Positions 17,389 to 25,190 of a stretch of DNA of 34,765 nucleotides are shown piece after piece; the first letter of the stretch is position 1, and each line of letters opens with the position of its first letter. Made by a program: the position numbers and the translations under genes. The stretch covers positions 1 through 34,765 of the forward strand of contig JBMNRU010000026.1 in assembly GCA_050944855.1 (NCBI GenBank), given 5' to 3'. The notes under the pieces were generated by a model. It had not been told where the DNA came from and made no database searches. It worked only from the letters and a program-made list of their open reading frames with translations. The DNA is from Lactonifactor sp050944855 (GTDB taxonomy: Bacteria; Bacillota; Clostridia; Lachnospirales; Lachnospiraceae).

Positions 17389-18780
17389 GTGAAAAAAATA
17401 TATGCAAAACTGACAAAAGAGAGAGCGCTTCCTTTTCAGATTGAGACAGCCATTTATGAACAGGAAGATGGAACAAAAATGGTGGAAAAGAGGCCATTAT
17501 CGGAAGCGGCGCAGCAGCATGTGAAAAACATGTTTGAATATTACTGTCTGTTTCAGAAAACAGGTATCGATTATTTTCTGCCGTGTGAGATGCATGGAAT
17601 GAGTGCGCGTTTTCCTTTTGTTACAGGACAAAGCTACTATGATAAGGTGATCCGGGCGGCAAAACGAAAAGAAAAGGAAACGGTTATTGGCATTTTCGAA
17701 GAATATCAGAAGCTGTTTGGTGAGTTGTACCAACAGACAGTTCCGTTTGAAATGAATCCGGATTTTGCTTTTGTTTTTGGAAATATTACGAAGCTAAACG
17801 GTATGGAAGCGGCAGCCAACGTAGATATTGATCTGACATTAGATAATATTATCTGCGAAGACGGTAAGATTCGCATTCTGGATTATGAATGGATTTTTGA
17901 TTTTGCGGTTCCGGTGAAATTTCCGGTATACAGAGCAATCCATGCCCTTTTTGTGAAGGATGGCACATATTTCGAAGGATTTATGAGCCAGGATGAAATG
18001 TATGAAATTTTTGGTATTTCTAAGGAAGAGAGAAGTTTGTTTGCGGAAATGAATGTCCGTTTTATGGAATATGTGGAAGGTTATGATGAATCTTATCAGA
18101 AACTGCTGGATTCTTACAGAAAACCGGAGATTGGTCTGGGAACAGGCAGCCTGGGGGAGGAATTTGCGCAGGTATATTGGGGCAAGCAGGGGTCTTTCTC
18201 AAAAGAACGCATGCAGAATTATATGATAAAAAAGGGCGCGGAGCTCCATATCTGTGTGGATGTGCATGCTTATGAAGATATTGATTGTATCCGTATTGAT
18301 CCCTGTAACTGGCCGGGTATGATACAGATCATCCGCCTGGAGGCAGAGACAGAAAATACAGTGCGCAAACTATCTTCCGGAGAGTTTGCCAGCAACGCGA
18401 TGGATGTGGCCACAAAGACCTGGGTATTTCAGTCGGAAGATCCGCAGATTATCATTCCCATACAGCCAAAGACGAAATGGAAAAAGATTGTACTGGTATA
18501 TAAACTCGTGATTGAGCATTTGGAAAATATGAAAACTTATGCGGAAGAGCTGAAAAATGTATATGAGCGGGAGTGGAAGCTTAAGGCAGAAAGCAATCAG
18601 GTTACGATAGAGCGCCAGGAAAAACTTTTGACACAATGTGCTCATAAAATGCGGGAAGACGAACGTCGGATTCAGCTTCTGGAAGATAAGCTGGCATATA
18701 TTGAGAATACAAAAGCATTTAAACTGGTGTTAAAGAAAAAAGTTGGAAACATCCGTGTATGGGATGAGTTAAACCAATAA
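17389..18780 (+). CDS. Kinase-like protein with C-terminal coiled coil (WbdD kinase/ruler half)
   Basis: A 463-residue protein starting at GTG 17389, fixed by AGGAGG (17377-17382) that overlaps the upstream stop. The N-terminal half follows the aminoglycoside-phosphotransferase/choline-kinase plan: a likely ATP-binding lysine in MVEKRPL (K34), a catalytic loop NVDIDLTLDNII with D148 and N153 at the D-x4-N spacing, and a metal-binding D165 in ILDYEW. Residues 300-375 look beta-rich. From about 375 to 450 lies a charged heptad-rich helix (VYEREWKLKAESNQV, RRIQLLEDKLAYIE), likely a coiled coil, ending in ENTKAFKLVLKKK. In E. coli O9a/O8 WbdD, a methyltransferase, a kinase and a coiled coil on one chain terminate the polymer and measure its length. 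Here the same parts are split over two genes. Confidence 0.72.
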   Translation: MKKIYAKLTKERALPFQIETAIYEQEDGTKMVEKRPLSEAAQQHVKNMFEYYCLFQKTGIDYFLPCEMHGMSARFPFVTGQSYYDKVIRAAKRKEKETVIGIFEEYQKLFGELYQQTVPFEMNPDFAFVFGNITKLNGMEAAANVDIDLTLDNIICEDGKIRILDYEWIFDFAVPVKFPVYRAIHALFVKDGTYFEGFMSQDEMYEIFGISKEERSLFAEMNVRFMEYVEGYDESYQKLLDSYRKPEIGLGTGSLGEEFAQVYWGKQGSFSKERMQNYMIKKGAELHICVDVHAYEDIDCIRIDPCNWPGMIQIIRLEAETENTVRKLSSGEFASNAMDVATKTWVFQSEDPQIIIPIQPKTKWKKIVLVYKLVIEHLENMKTYAEELKNVYEREWKLKAESNQVTIERQEKLLTQCAHKMREDERRIQLLEDKLAYIENTKAFKLVLKKKVGNIRVWDELNQ

Positions 18781-18801
18781 AGAAATGGTTGGTGAGCAAT
18801 A

Positions 18802-21258
18802 ATGGATAACTTGTTTTATGTGGAAATGGAAAGATTTCATATTCAGGATTCTCATCAGTTTGTACTTCGGGGTTGGTTTCCTGAAAATGTAAAGGGAAAC
18901 TGTGAATTTCAGGCCAGTTTAAATCAATCCTATCTGCCCGTAGAAGTTACCCATATAGAAGGTGTGGAAATCCGCAAGAAATATCTCAGGCTGAATAAGA
19001 ACCTGGATCATGAGTATTATGTTTGGATTACACTGCCGGATCCTTTGCCACAAAGCGGTAAACTGATCGTTTATCAAATCTGCGAAAAAGAAAGAAAACG
19101 TATCTGGTCTCTGTCAGTAAAAAAATTAGAAGAGCGCCGAAATCAGCTGGACAGCTATATCGAAACCTTTACCTGTCTGCCGGATGGCAGAATCTCTGTG
19201 GGAGGCTGGGCAGTTTCCATAAAACCGTTTACACTGCAGGTAAAGGATGAGAAGGGCAGGGTATTGGAGAGTGAAAATAAAATTCTCAATCGAAAAGACC
19301 TGGCTTCTAATTATCCGGAAAAAGACCTGGATTTTTCCTGTGGATTTGAATGTATTTTTGATGCAGCTGCTTCTTCCCGAATCACCGTATCCATTGTCTG
19401 TGATGGAAAGCAGGCAGAGTATACCTACCGGGTGGGCACGTTGAAAAAAGGAAAAGGAATCCATGACGGTCCGGATATTCTGACAAAAACGACATTATAT
19501 TTTAAACGCAACGGAGCCAAGAAGACGATAAAACGTGTTTATGAAAAGGTTTTTCATAAGGAACCAAACGGTATTGATTATAATAAATGGCTTCTGAAGC
19601 ATTTGCCTTCCGAGGCGGAGCTGCAGTTGCAGCGTCAGACCCGTTTTGATGAGAAGATCCGATTTAGTGTGGTAGTCCCTTTATATAAGACGCCGGAGAA
19701 ATACCTTCGTGCACTGATCGCGTCACTGGAAGAGCAGACCTATCCGGATTGGGAATTATGTTTTTCTGACGGGAGTGGACAAGCTTCTCCTCTGACCGGG
19801 ATTTTGGAAGAATATCAGCAAAAGGATCAACGGATCCGTGTGGTTTCTCATGAGCAGCCATTGAAGATATCTGAGAATACCAATGCGGCACTGGAGATTG
19901 CCACAGGGGATTATATTGTGTTTGCCGATCATGATGATATTCTGCCGGCACATGCGTTATTTGAATGTGCCCGCGCGATTCATGAGAATGCAGAAATTGA
20001 TATGATTTACAGTGATGAAGATAAAGTTTCCATGGATGGCGGGCATTACTTTCAGTCTCACTTTAAACCAGATTACAGTCCTGACTTGTTATGCAGTATG
20101 AATTATTTCTGCCATTTGGTTGTAGTAAAAGCAGAACTGCAGAAAAAAGTCGGCGGATTGAATCCGGAGTATGACGGTGCCCAGGATTATGATTTTGTAC
20201 TGCGATGTACAGAAGTGGCACAGTGCGTTCATCATATTCCCAAGATTTTATATCATTGGCGTGCGCATATGGATTCTACTGCAGAGAATCCGGAAAGTAA
20301 GTTATATGCTTTTGAAGCAGGAAAACGAGCCATTGAGGCGCATTATCAGCGGGTTGGCATTCATGCAGATGTAGTCCAGGGAGAGTATTTGGGATTATAT
20401 CGCTCCCTATATCATTTGGACACGCATCCGCTGGTATCTATTGTGATACCGAATAAGGATCACATAGAAGATCTGGATAAGTGTATCTCATCCTTACTGC
20501 AGCGTTCTACTTATGACAATTTTGAAGTGATTATTGTGGAAAACAATAGTACCGAGGAGGCAACCTTTGCGTATTACAGACATTTAGAAGATACTTGCAA
20601 AAAGGTAAAGGTATTGTACTGGAAGGATGCATTTAATTATTCAGCCATCAATAATTTTGGTGTGGAACACGCCGGCGGTGAGTATATTTTACTGCTGAAT
20701 AATGATACAGAAATCATTAACAATAATTGTATTGAAGAGCTGCTGGGATACTGTATGCGTCCAGATGTGGGAATTGTAGGCGCCAGATTGTATTTTGAAG
20801 ATGATACCGTTCAGCATGCCGGTGTTGTCATAGGTATCGGAGGTGCGGCAGGGCATCTCTTTATTGGCAGCAAACGGGGAGATAATGGCTATTTTTCCCG
20901 CCTGATCTGTGCCTGTGATTACAGTGCTGTGACTGCGGCCTGCCTGATGGTGAAAAAGTCGGTATTTCAGGAGGTAAATGGTCTGGATCCGGAATTTCAG
21001 GTGGCATTTAATGATGTAGACTTTTGTCTGAAAGTACGGGAAAAAGGTTATCTGGTAGTGTATAATCCTTATGCGGAGCTCTATCATTATGAATCCAAAT
21101 CACGCGGACAGGAGGATACGCCGGAGAAAGTGGCACGTTTTAATAAAGAAATGTATTTACTTTTGGAAAAATGGGAGACTCTGATGAAAAATGGAGATCC
21201 GTATTATAATCCGAATCTATCTCTGGATAAGCCGGATATGTCGTTAAGAATATTATAA
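18802..21258 (+). CDS. Double GT2 glycosyltransferase with two N-terminal beta-domains
   Basis: An 818-residue protein. Residues 1-215 appear to be two related beta-rich units, each with a GW core (LRGWFPEN; VGGWAVSI), the second followed by a RKDLASNYPE segment; such units often precede glycosyltransferase domains in Firmicutes and may bind the growing chain. GT2 domain A (about 287-500) has VVVPLYKTPE, FADHDDIL, SDEDKVS and GAQDYDFVLR. GT2 domain B (about 543-800) has VIPNKDHIED, LLNNDTEII, QHAGVVIGIGG and FNDVDFCLKV. It ends MKNGDPYYNPNLSL. Both metal motifs are intact, so two linkages per protein are expected. It starts 21 nt after the kinase-like gene and belongs to the same run. The acceptor is probably the rhamnose-rich chain exported by Wzm/Wzt, by context only. 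Confidence 0.88.
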   Translation: MDNLFYVEMERFHIQDSHQFVLRGWFPENVKGNCEFQASLNQSYLPVEVTHIEGVEIRKKYLRLNKNLDHEYYVWITLPDPLPQSGKLIVYQICEKERKRIWSLSVKKLEERRNQLDSYIETFTCLPDGRISVGGWAVSIKPFTLQVKDEKGRVLESENKILNRKDLASNYPEKDLDFSCGFECIFDAAASSRITVSIVCDGKQAEYTYRVGTLKKGKGIHDGPDILTKTTLYFKRNGAKKTIKRVYEKVFHKEPNGIDYNKWLLKHLPSEAELQLQRQTRFDEKIRFSVVVPLYKTPEKYLRALIASLEEQTYPDWELCFSDGSGQASPLTGILEEYQQKDQRIRVVSHEQPLKISENTNAALEIATGDYIVFADHDDILPAHALFECARAIHENAEIDMIYSDEDKVSMDGGHYFQSHFKPDYSPDLLCSMNYFCHLVVVKAELQKKVGGLNPEYDGAQDYDFVLRCTEVAQCVHHIPKILYHWRAHMDSTAENPESKLYAFEAGKRAIEAHYQRVGIHADVVQGEYLGLYRSLYHLDTHPLVSIVIPNKDHIEDLDKCISSLLQRSTYDNFEVIIVENNSTEEATFAYYRHLEDTCKKVKVLYWKDAFNYSAINNFGVEHAGGEYILLLNNDTEIINNNCIEELLGYCMRPDVGIVGARLYFEDDTVQHAGVVIGIGGAAGHLFIGSKRGDNGYFSRLICACDYSAVTAACLMVKKSVFQEVNGLDPEFQVAFNDVDFCLKVREKGYLVVYNPYAELYHYESKSRGQEDTPEKVARFNKEMYLLLEKWETLMKNGDPYYNPNLSLDKPDMSLRIL

Positions 21259-21320
21259 GAAATAGCGCAGCCATGATTGGTATTTGACTGTGCATTTCTT
21301 ACATGCAAAGGAGAATAGAA

Positions 21321-23417
21321 ATGAAACAGCGAATTGGCTTTTTAACTTTTTTTACCCTCATAGCCGCAGTATGCGCATTTGCCTGGTTATGTCCCAACAG
21401 AGAATTTTATTATATAGCCCCTGTTGGCGAAGCTTCTCTTTCTATTCCTTATACAGAGGCAGATGAAACGGAAGATTGTGAGATTTCTGGTGACGGTACG
21501 GTACAGGCGGTTGGAGATACGTCTGTTGTTACTTTTTTAGATGTGGATGTTGCTGGCCGCTGTATAGAGATAAAGACGGAAGGTCTGGAACCAATTGTAC
21601 ATACTATTGTATCCTGGGGAAAAGACGGAAATTTTCTGGACGGAAATTGGAAAGAGATTCCCATTTTTTCAGAAGAGACGACTATTTGCCTTAATATTCC
21701 AGAAGGGGATTATAATTCCATTAAAGTAACTGCGGCGGCTCCATCTTATCATCTTGTTAGTGTAGATGTATATGAAGGTTATACAGAAAAACTCACTACA
21801 GTATATACAAAAGAGAAGCGCTATCTGGCTGCTCTGGCTGTTACATTTCTTGTATTGTTAGGGCTGGCTGTCTTTGATTATAAGAAAAAAGTCAGTCAGT
21901 CTTTATGTGAATATATCAGGCGAAGAGGAAAACGGATCGGTATTTTTGCCGGTGTGACGATTGTTTTGGGTGTATTGTCATTTGCAGTAGAACTGTTATT
22001 AAGTCAGATGGCAGGTGTACCGTTTCGCAAAGAAAGATTTCTGTTTTTCTATGCAGTAGCCTTTTGTGTCTTTTCTGTTTTGTTTTTCTTTAAAGATATT
22101 AGTAAAAAGCCAGAAAAGCTGTTTTTGTGTATCTCATTGTCTGTTGGTTTGGCGATGATTTTTTCATTGACTCCCGGTCATAACTGCTGGGATTTTGACA
22201 CGCATTACTATCGGGCATTGAAAGCTTCCTATATAGGACCCAGCTATTTTACCCAGGCGGATAATACCATGTATTATCATACGTCAGATTTGGCAGTAGG
22301 CAGCAGTCGTGAAGAGATTCATACATTTGTGGCACAGCTAAATGAACTGAGCCATCGTTATTCCTTTATAGAACCGGGAGATATGAAAGCTGTGTATGCC
22401 ATGGATGGTCTGTCTATTGCGATCGGTCGTTTTTTTGGCGCCACTTATTATGCACAGTATCTTATGGGTCTGTTTTCACAGCTTTTCATTTATTCCGTGC
22501 TTTGTTATTTTGCTATTAAGCGGCTTCATAGTGGAAAGATGCTTTTGGCTGTGATTGCTTTGTTTCCTACCAATCTGTTCCTGGCTACAAATTATTCGTA
22601 TGATTATTGGGTGACCGGATTTTCCATGCTGGGCATCGCGTATTATATTGCCATGCTGCAGGAACAGGATCAGCCGTTTTCTGCGAAAGAGACAGGAATT
22701 ATGTGTGTTTCTCTGTTTCTGGCCTGTCTGCCGAAAGAAATATATATTTCCTTTTTAGTTCTGCCTTTCTTTCTCAGAAAAGCCACTTTTTCTAAGAAGG
22801 ATTATGCAAAATACTATGGCATGTGCGTCATCGCGATTTTAGTGATGGGATGTATGCTTCTTTCTCGTTCTGCAATGGAGATTTCCGCCGGCGGTGATAT
22901 GCGCGGAGGCACCGATGTCAGTACGACGGGTCAGATCGCGCTTATATTAAGTGAACCTTTGCAGTATATGAATGTTCTGTTCCGCTTTTTGAAAGAGTAT
23001 TTATCTTGTTATCAGGCAGAACAGTACATTACTCATTTCGCCTATCTGGGTATCGGTAAGTTCTATTATGTACCGTTTTTACTCCTGATTGTTACTGCCT
23101 TTACTGACAAATGCAGGTTGGATAAATTTAAAGGGAGAAATTTGCTTCGGCTGGTATCGGCAGCCTTTTTGTTGGGAACTGCCGTGCTCATTGCAACGGC
23201 TCTTTATGTAGCATTTACCCCGGTGGGATATGATACCATTTTGGGCTGTCAGCCTAGATATCTGATTCCGCTATTATTCCCTTTTTTTGCTTTGATTGCA
23301 AATCCTGGTATTCTGCAGCTGGCTGGAAAGCGATGGTATCATATAACGATACTTTCGGTATCTGCTTTGGTTCTTATCATGAATATGTATCTTATGATTA
23401 CGAGCCGTTTTGTATAG
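21321..23417 (+). CDS. DUF2142-type multi-pass membrane protein, possible GT-C transferase
   Basis: A 698-residue protein. ATG 21321 follows AAGGAGA (21308-21314); the ATG at 21303 lies upstream of that site. One N-terminal helix (about 5-22) leads to an outside beta-rich domain (about 30-155), then about eleven helices. Marks of the DUF2142 family are the first large loop TPGHNCWDFDTHYYRA, the CLPKEIYISF segment and the late GCQPRYLIPLLFPFF. Many proteins of this shape are suspected lipid-sugar-dependent glycosyltransferases (GT-C), but activity is not established for this family. If so, it could accept the sugar supplied by the GtrB/GtrA-like pair at 6372-7701. An extra outside domain after a first helix is also seen in the Wzm protein. 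A terminator follows directly. Confidence 0.75.
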   Translation: MKQRIGFLTFFTLIAAVCAFAWLCPNREFYYIAPVGEASLSIPYTEADETEDCEISGDGTVQAVGDTSVVTFLDVDVAGRCIEIKTEGLEPIVHTIVSWGKDGNFLDGNWKEIPIFSEETTICLNIPEGDYNSIKVTAAAPSYHLVSVDVYEGYTEKLTTVYTKEKRYLAALAVTFLVLLGLAVFDYKKKVSQSLCEYIRRRGKRIGIFAGVTIVLGVLSFAVELLLSQMAGVPFRKERFLFFYAVAFCVFSVLFFFKDISKKPEKLFLCISLSVGLAMIFSLTPGHNCWDFDTHYYRALKASYIGPSYFTQADNTMYYHTSDLAVGSSREEIHTFVAQLNELSHRYSFIEPGDMKAVYAMDGLSIAIGRFFGATYYAQYLMGLFSQLFIYSVLCYFAIKRLHSGKMLLAVIALFPTNLFLATNYSYDYWVTGFSMLGIAYYIAMLQEQDQPFSAKETGIMCVSLFLACLPKEIYISFLVLPFFLRKATFSKKDYAKYYGMCVIAILVMGCMLLSRSAMEISAGGDMRGGTDVSTTGQIALILSEPLQYMNVLFRFLKEYLSCYQAEQYITHFAYLGIGKFYYVPFLLLIVTAFTDKCRLDKFKGRNLLRLVSAAFLLGTAVLIATALYVAFTPVGYDTILGCQPRYLIPLLFPFFALIANPGILQLAGKRWYHITILSVSALVLIMNMYLMITSRFV

Positions 23418-23420
23418 GAT

Positions 23421-23465
23421 AAAAATATCCTCCGCATTGTATGAATGCCGGAGGATATTTTTTTT
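23421..23465 (+). terminator. Bidirectional intrinsic terminator
   Basis: ATATCCTCC and GGAGGATAT form a stem continued by GCATT/AATGC with one bulged base, loop GTATG. The stem is flanked by AAAAA on the left and a run of eight T on the right, so it can end transcription on both strands: the DUF2142-type gene from the left and the MFS gene from the right. The MFS stop codon (23464-23466) overlaps its edge. Confidence 0.9.
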
Positions 23466-24645
23466 AATAGGATTTTGATTTTACATAGGATTTTGATTTT
23501 ACGCACATGCTGATGAAGAATCCTGCCAAAGTCAATGCAATACAGAAGCCAATCATGGCCTGCAGTCCCCAGGTACCCTGAATGGCACCTCCTGCAAAGT
23601 TCCCAAGACATCCGCCGATGCCGGTGGTGACGATGGCAAAAATGCTTTGTCCCCTCATCCTTTCTTTGGGCGCCAGCTCACTGTTGATGAGGAAGACGAA
23701 GACTACGTTAAAGCCGCCAAAAGACATTGACTGCAGCAGGTAGCCCAGGTATACCAGGAAAAGGTGATCTGCAAAATAAATCACTGCCATTTTTACAATA
23801 AAGAAAAAACTGCTCACTTTTAACAGTGTCTTGCAGGAAAAGCGGCGGAGAAGCCAGCCAAATAACAGCATGGCCGGGAATTCGCTGGCAGCGTTGCAGA
23901 AGCAGCATAAGCCGAAGGAAGAATCGGTTCCCCCCGCCTGATATACAATATTTACCATATAGGTAGCAATCATACTGTTGGCCATATAAGACAGACAAAA
24001 CCCAATGGCAAACAGCCGAACCGTACGATGCTCTTTCAGGATTTGAAAGAAGCCGGAAGAGGTATCTTTCTGTACGGCGTTGTCCGTTGACTGCAGTTCC
24101 TTTATGCTTAAAACCAGAAGAATCAACAGTACCTGGGTAAGGACAAAAGCATAGGGAAGGATGCCCGGACGGAAATACTCTACCAGGTAGCCCATAATAA
24201 GGGCGCTGACAGCGTAGGAGAAAGAGCCCATGCCCCTGGAAAAGAAAAAGTTAACTTCGTAGCCCTGATTCAGATACTCCATACCGATCGTGGTAATAAA
24301 CGGAGTGGCACAGTTAAACAGGGAATGAATAAGAATGAACAGCAGGATGATCGCCGGCTGAGGTAAGGGGAGGATTCCCAATAAAAAATATAGAATACTC
24401 ACTGTCAGCATCAGGAGCAAAATCATTCTTTTGGGGGTCAGGCGGTTCAGTTTTTGCACCAGATTGTCTACAAAAGGCTGAGCCAGAATCAGGAAACCGG
24501 CGGCACTTCCGACGGCAATGCCAACCAGTGCTTCTGACAGTCCTTTATGGTAGAGCAAAACAGCGGTATAACCGAATAAAATGCTGCCTGAAATCCAGTA
24601 TAAGCTTTGTATTAATGTATATTGGTGTTTGATGTTAAGTTTCAT
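23464..24645 (-). CDS. MFS transporter, LacY/nucleoside-transporter-like
   Basis: A 393-residue, 12-helix major facilitator protein and the only - strand gene in the window. The opening MKLNIKHQYTLIQSLYWISG, the LAQPFVDNLVQKLNRLTPKR loop and the central FFSRGMGSFSYAVSALIMGYL segment resemble the MFS_1-like/nucleoside-H+ symporter group; FIISMCVK-type residues end the last helix. The ribosome site GAGGA precedes the ATG (complement of 24643-24645). Substrate is unknown; an export or uptake role unrelated to the polysaccharide is quite possible. The last codons are a tandem repeat, giving VKSKSYVKSKSY. The gene interrupts the + strand glycosyltransferase series, which restarts at 25191. Confidence 0.82.
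   Translation of the reverse strand: MKLNIKHQYTLIQSLYWISGSILFGYTAVLLYHKGLSEALVGIAVGSAAGFLILAQPFVDNLVQKLNRLTPKRMILLLMLTVSILYFLLGILPLPQPAIILLFILIHSLFNCATPFITTIGMEYLNQGYEVNFFFSRGMGSFSYAVSALIMGYLVEYFRPGILPYAFVLTQVLLILLVLSIKELQSTDNAVQKDTSSGFFQILKEHRTVRLFAIGFCLSYMANSMIATYMVNIVYQAGGTDSSFGLCCFCNAASEFPAMLLFGWLLRRFSCKTLLKVSSFFFIVKMAVIYFADHLFLVYLGYLLQSMSFGGFNVVFVFLINSELAPKERMRGQSIFAIVTTGIGGCLGNFAGGAIQGTWGLQAMIGFCIALTLAGFFISMCVKSKSYVKSKSY
23467..23502 (-). repeat. 18-bp tandem duplication at the 3' end of the MFS gene
   Basis: ATAGGATTTTGATTTTAC (+ strand sense) occurs twice head to tail (23467-23484, 23485-23502) without mismatch. It is in frame and adds six residues (VKSKSY) to the cytoplasmic tail. 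A perfect copy suggests a recent duplication. Confidence 0.92.
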
Positions 24646-24686
24646 ATGTAGTTCCTCGTAAATTTTTTAAAAAAATGCTTAATAAC

Positions 24687-24716
24687 AACATAGTAAAGGT
24701 ACCATAGGAAATGCAA
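24687..24716 (-). promoter_or_regulatory. Possible promoter of the MFS gene
   Basis: On the - strand TTGCAT (complement of 24711-24716) and TATGTT (complement of 24687-24692) are 18 nt apart and about 40 nt before the start codon. Both hexamers are imperfect. Confidence 0.35.
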
Positions 24717-24779
24717 GTTGTTTTTCCTGTAAAACAATACGAATTTTCAGCGATAACTTTGTGGAAAATCACAAGAAGC

Positions 24780-24809
24780 TTGTAAACAAAAGTCAATATA
24801 TGATATACT
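24780..24809 (+). promoter_or_regulatory. Promoter of the structured leader before the glycosyltransferase at 25191
   Basis: TTGTAA (24780-24785), 18-nt spacer, then TATACT (24804-24809) with an extended -10 TGA. The start point would be near 24816, at a small hairpin CATGC-GAA-GCATG (24814-24826). It would give a leader of about 375 nt before ATG 25191. Confidence 0.6.
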
Positions 24810-24825
24810 CTATCATGCGAAGCAT

Positions 24826-24848
24826 GCCCGCCCGAAGGGCCTGGATTA
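24826..24848 (+). repeat. Direct repeat, copy 1, flanking the structured element
   Basis: The common core is GCCYGCCCGAAGGRCCTGG followed by ATT. Copy 1 (24826-24848) and copy 2 (25144-25166) agree at 20 of 23 positions, 318 nt apart. Each is preceded by the exact string TATACTCTA (24804-24812 and 25117-25125), at 22 and 27 nt. Copy 1 can fold as GCCC-GAA-GGGC (24830-24840). Confidence 0.8.
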
Positions 24849-25143
24849 CGGTATGCCCTGTGGGTATACTTTACCATAGGTTGCACGCCTGCTCTGTGGA
24901 AATGGATTATTGTTCGGTATATGAATGTCTCTTGCATCTCCCCTGCAAATACGAGACGCTTCCCTTCAACTATGTGACAGGATACACATAAGTCTCTCAG
25001 GAAAGCCTTCGAGCCTAAGTGTATTCCAGGCACAGGATTTTCAGGCGCGCTTTCCTCATGTATTTGCGAGGGAGGTGCAGGGACTTTGTCACGCAGGAAG
25101 ATAACGGCTGAAAAAATATACTCTAGACGGGCTGTTTCTGTGA

Positions 25144-25166
25144 GCCTGCCCGAAGGACCTGGATTT
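25144..25166 (+). repeat. Direct repeat, copy 2, flanking the structured element
   Basis: Second copy of the element at 24826-24848 with three differences. Its local fold is different: CGGGC (25128-25132) pairs with GCCCG (25148-25152), which spans the start of the repeat. The TATACTCTA before it (25117-25125) lacks a matching -35, so it is less likely to be a promoter than copy 1. Confidence 0.8.
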
Positions 25167-25190
25167 AGATATTTAAAGGATAGATAGAAA

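Larger units (their letters stand above)
24816..25190 (+). ncRNA. Unrecognised structured leader RNA
   Basis: This stretch has no convincing gene. Listed stems are read directly. S1: 24851-24858 with 24862-24869 (GTATGCCC/GGGTATAC, one G-U, loop TGT). P1: 24934-24942 with 25070-25078 (9 bp, one G-U), extendable by 24931-24933 with 25079-25081. A 2x2 internal loop CT/GA follows. P2: 24945-24952 with 25060-25067 (GCAAATAC/GTATTTGC). Inside P2, P3: 24953-24957 with 24992-24996 (GAGAC/GTCTC), enclosing a hairpin TATGTG/CACATA (24971-24976, 24985-24990), and P4: 24999-25006 with 25049-25056 (AGGAAAGC/GCTTTCCT). GTGACA (24974-24979) can also pair with TGTCAC (25087-25092) outside P1, a pseudoknot or switch. 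The P1-P4 arrangement is a compact three-way junction. I do not recognise the family. No T-run follows, so it probably reads into the 25191 gene as a leader. Confidence 0.55.

Noticed and set aside
24761..24991. A 76-codon + strand open frame starting before the 25191 leader promoter
   Set aside because: It starts upstream of the likely transcription start, has no ribosome site and its product has no recognisable pattern.
23421..25190. An insertion sequence or transposon carrying the MFS gene and structured leader
   Set aside because: No transposase, no terminal inverted repeats and no target-site duplication are visible; the direct repeats bracket only the leader and not the MFS gene.
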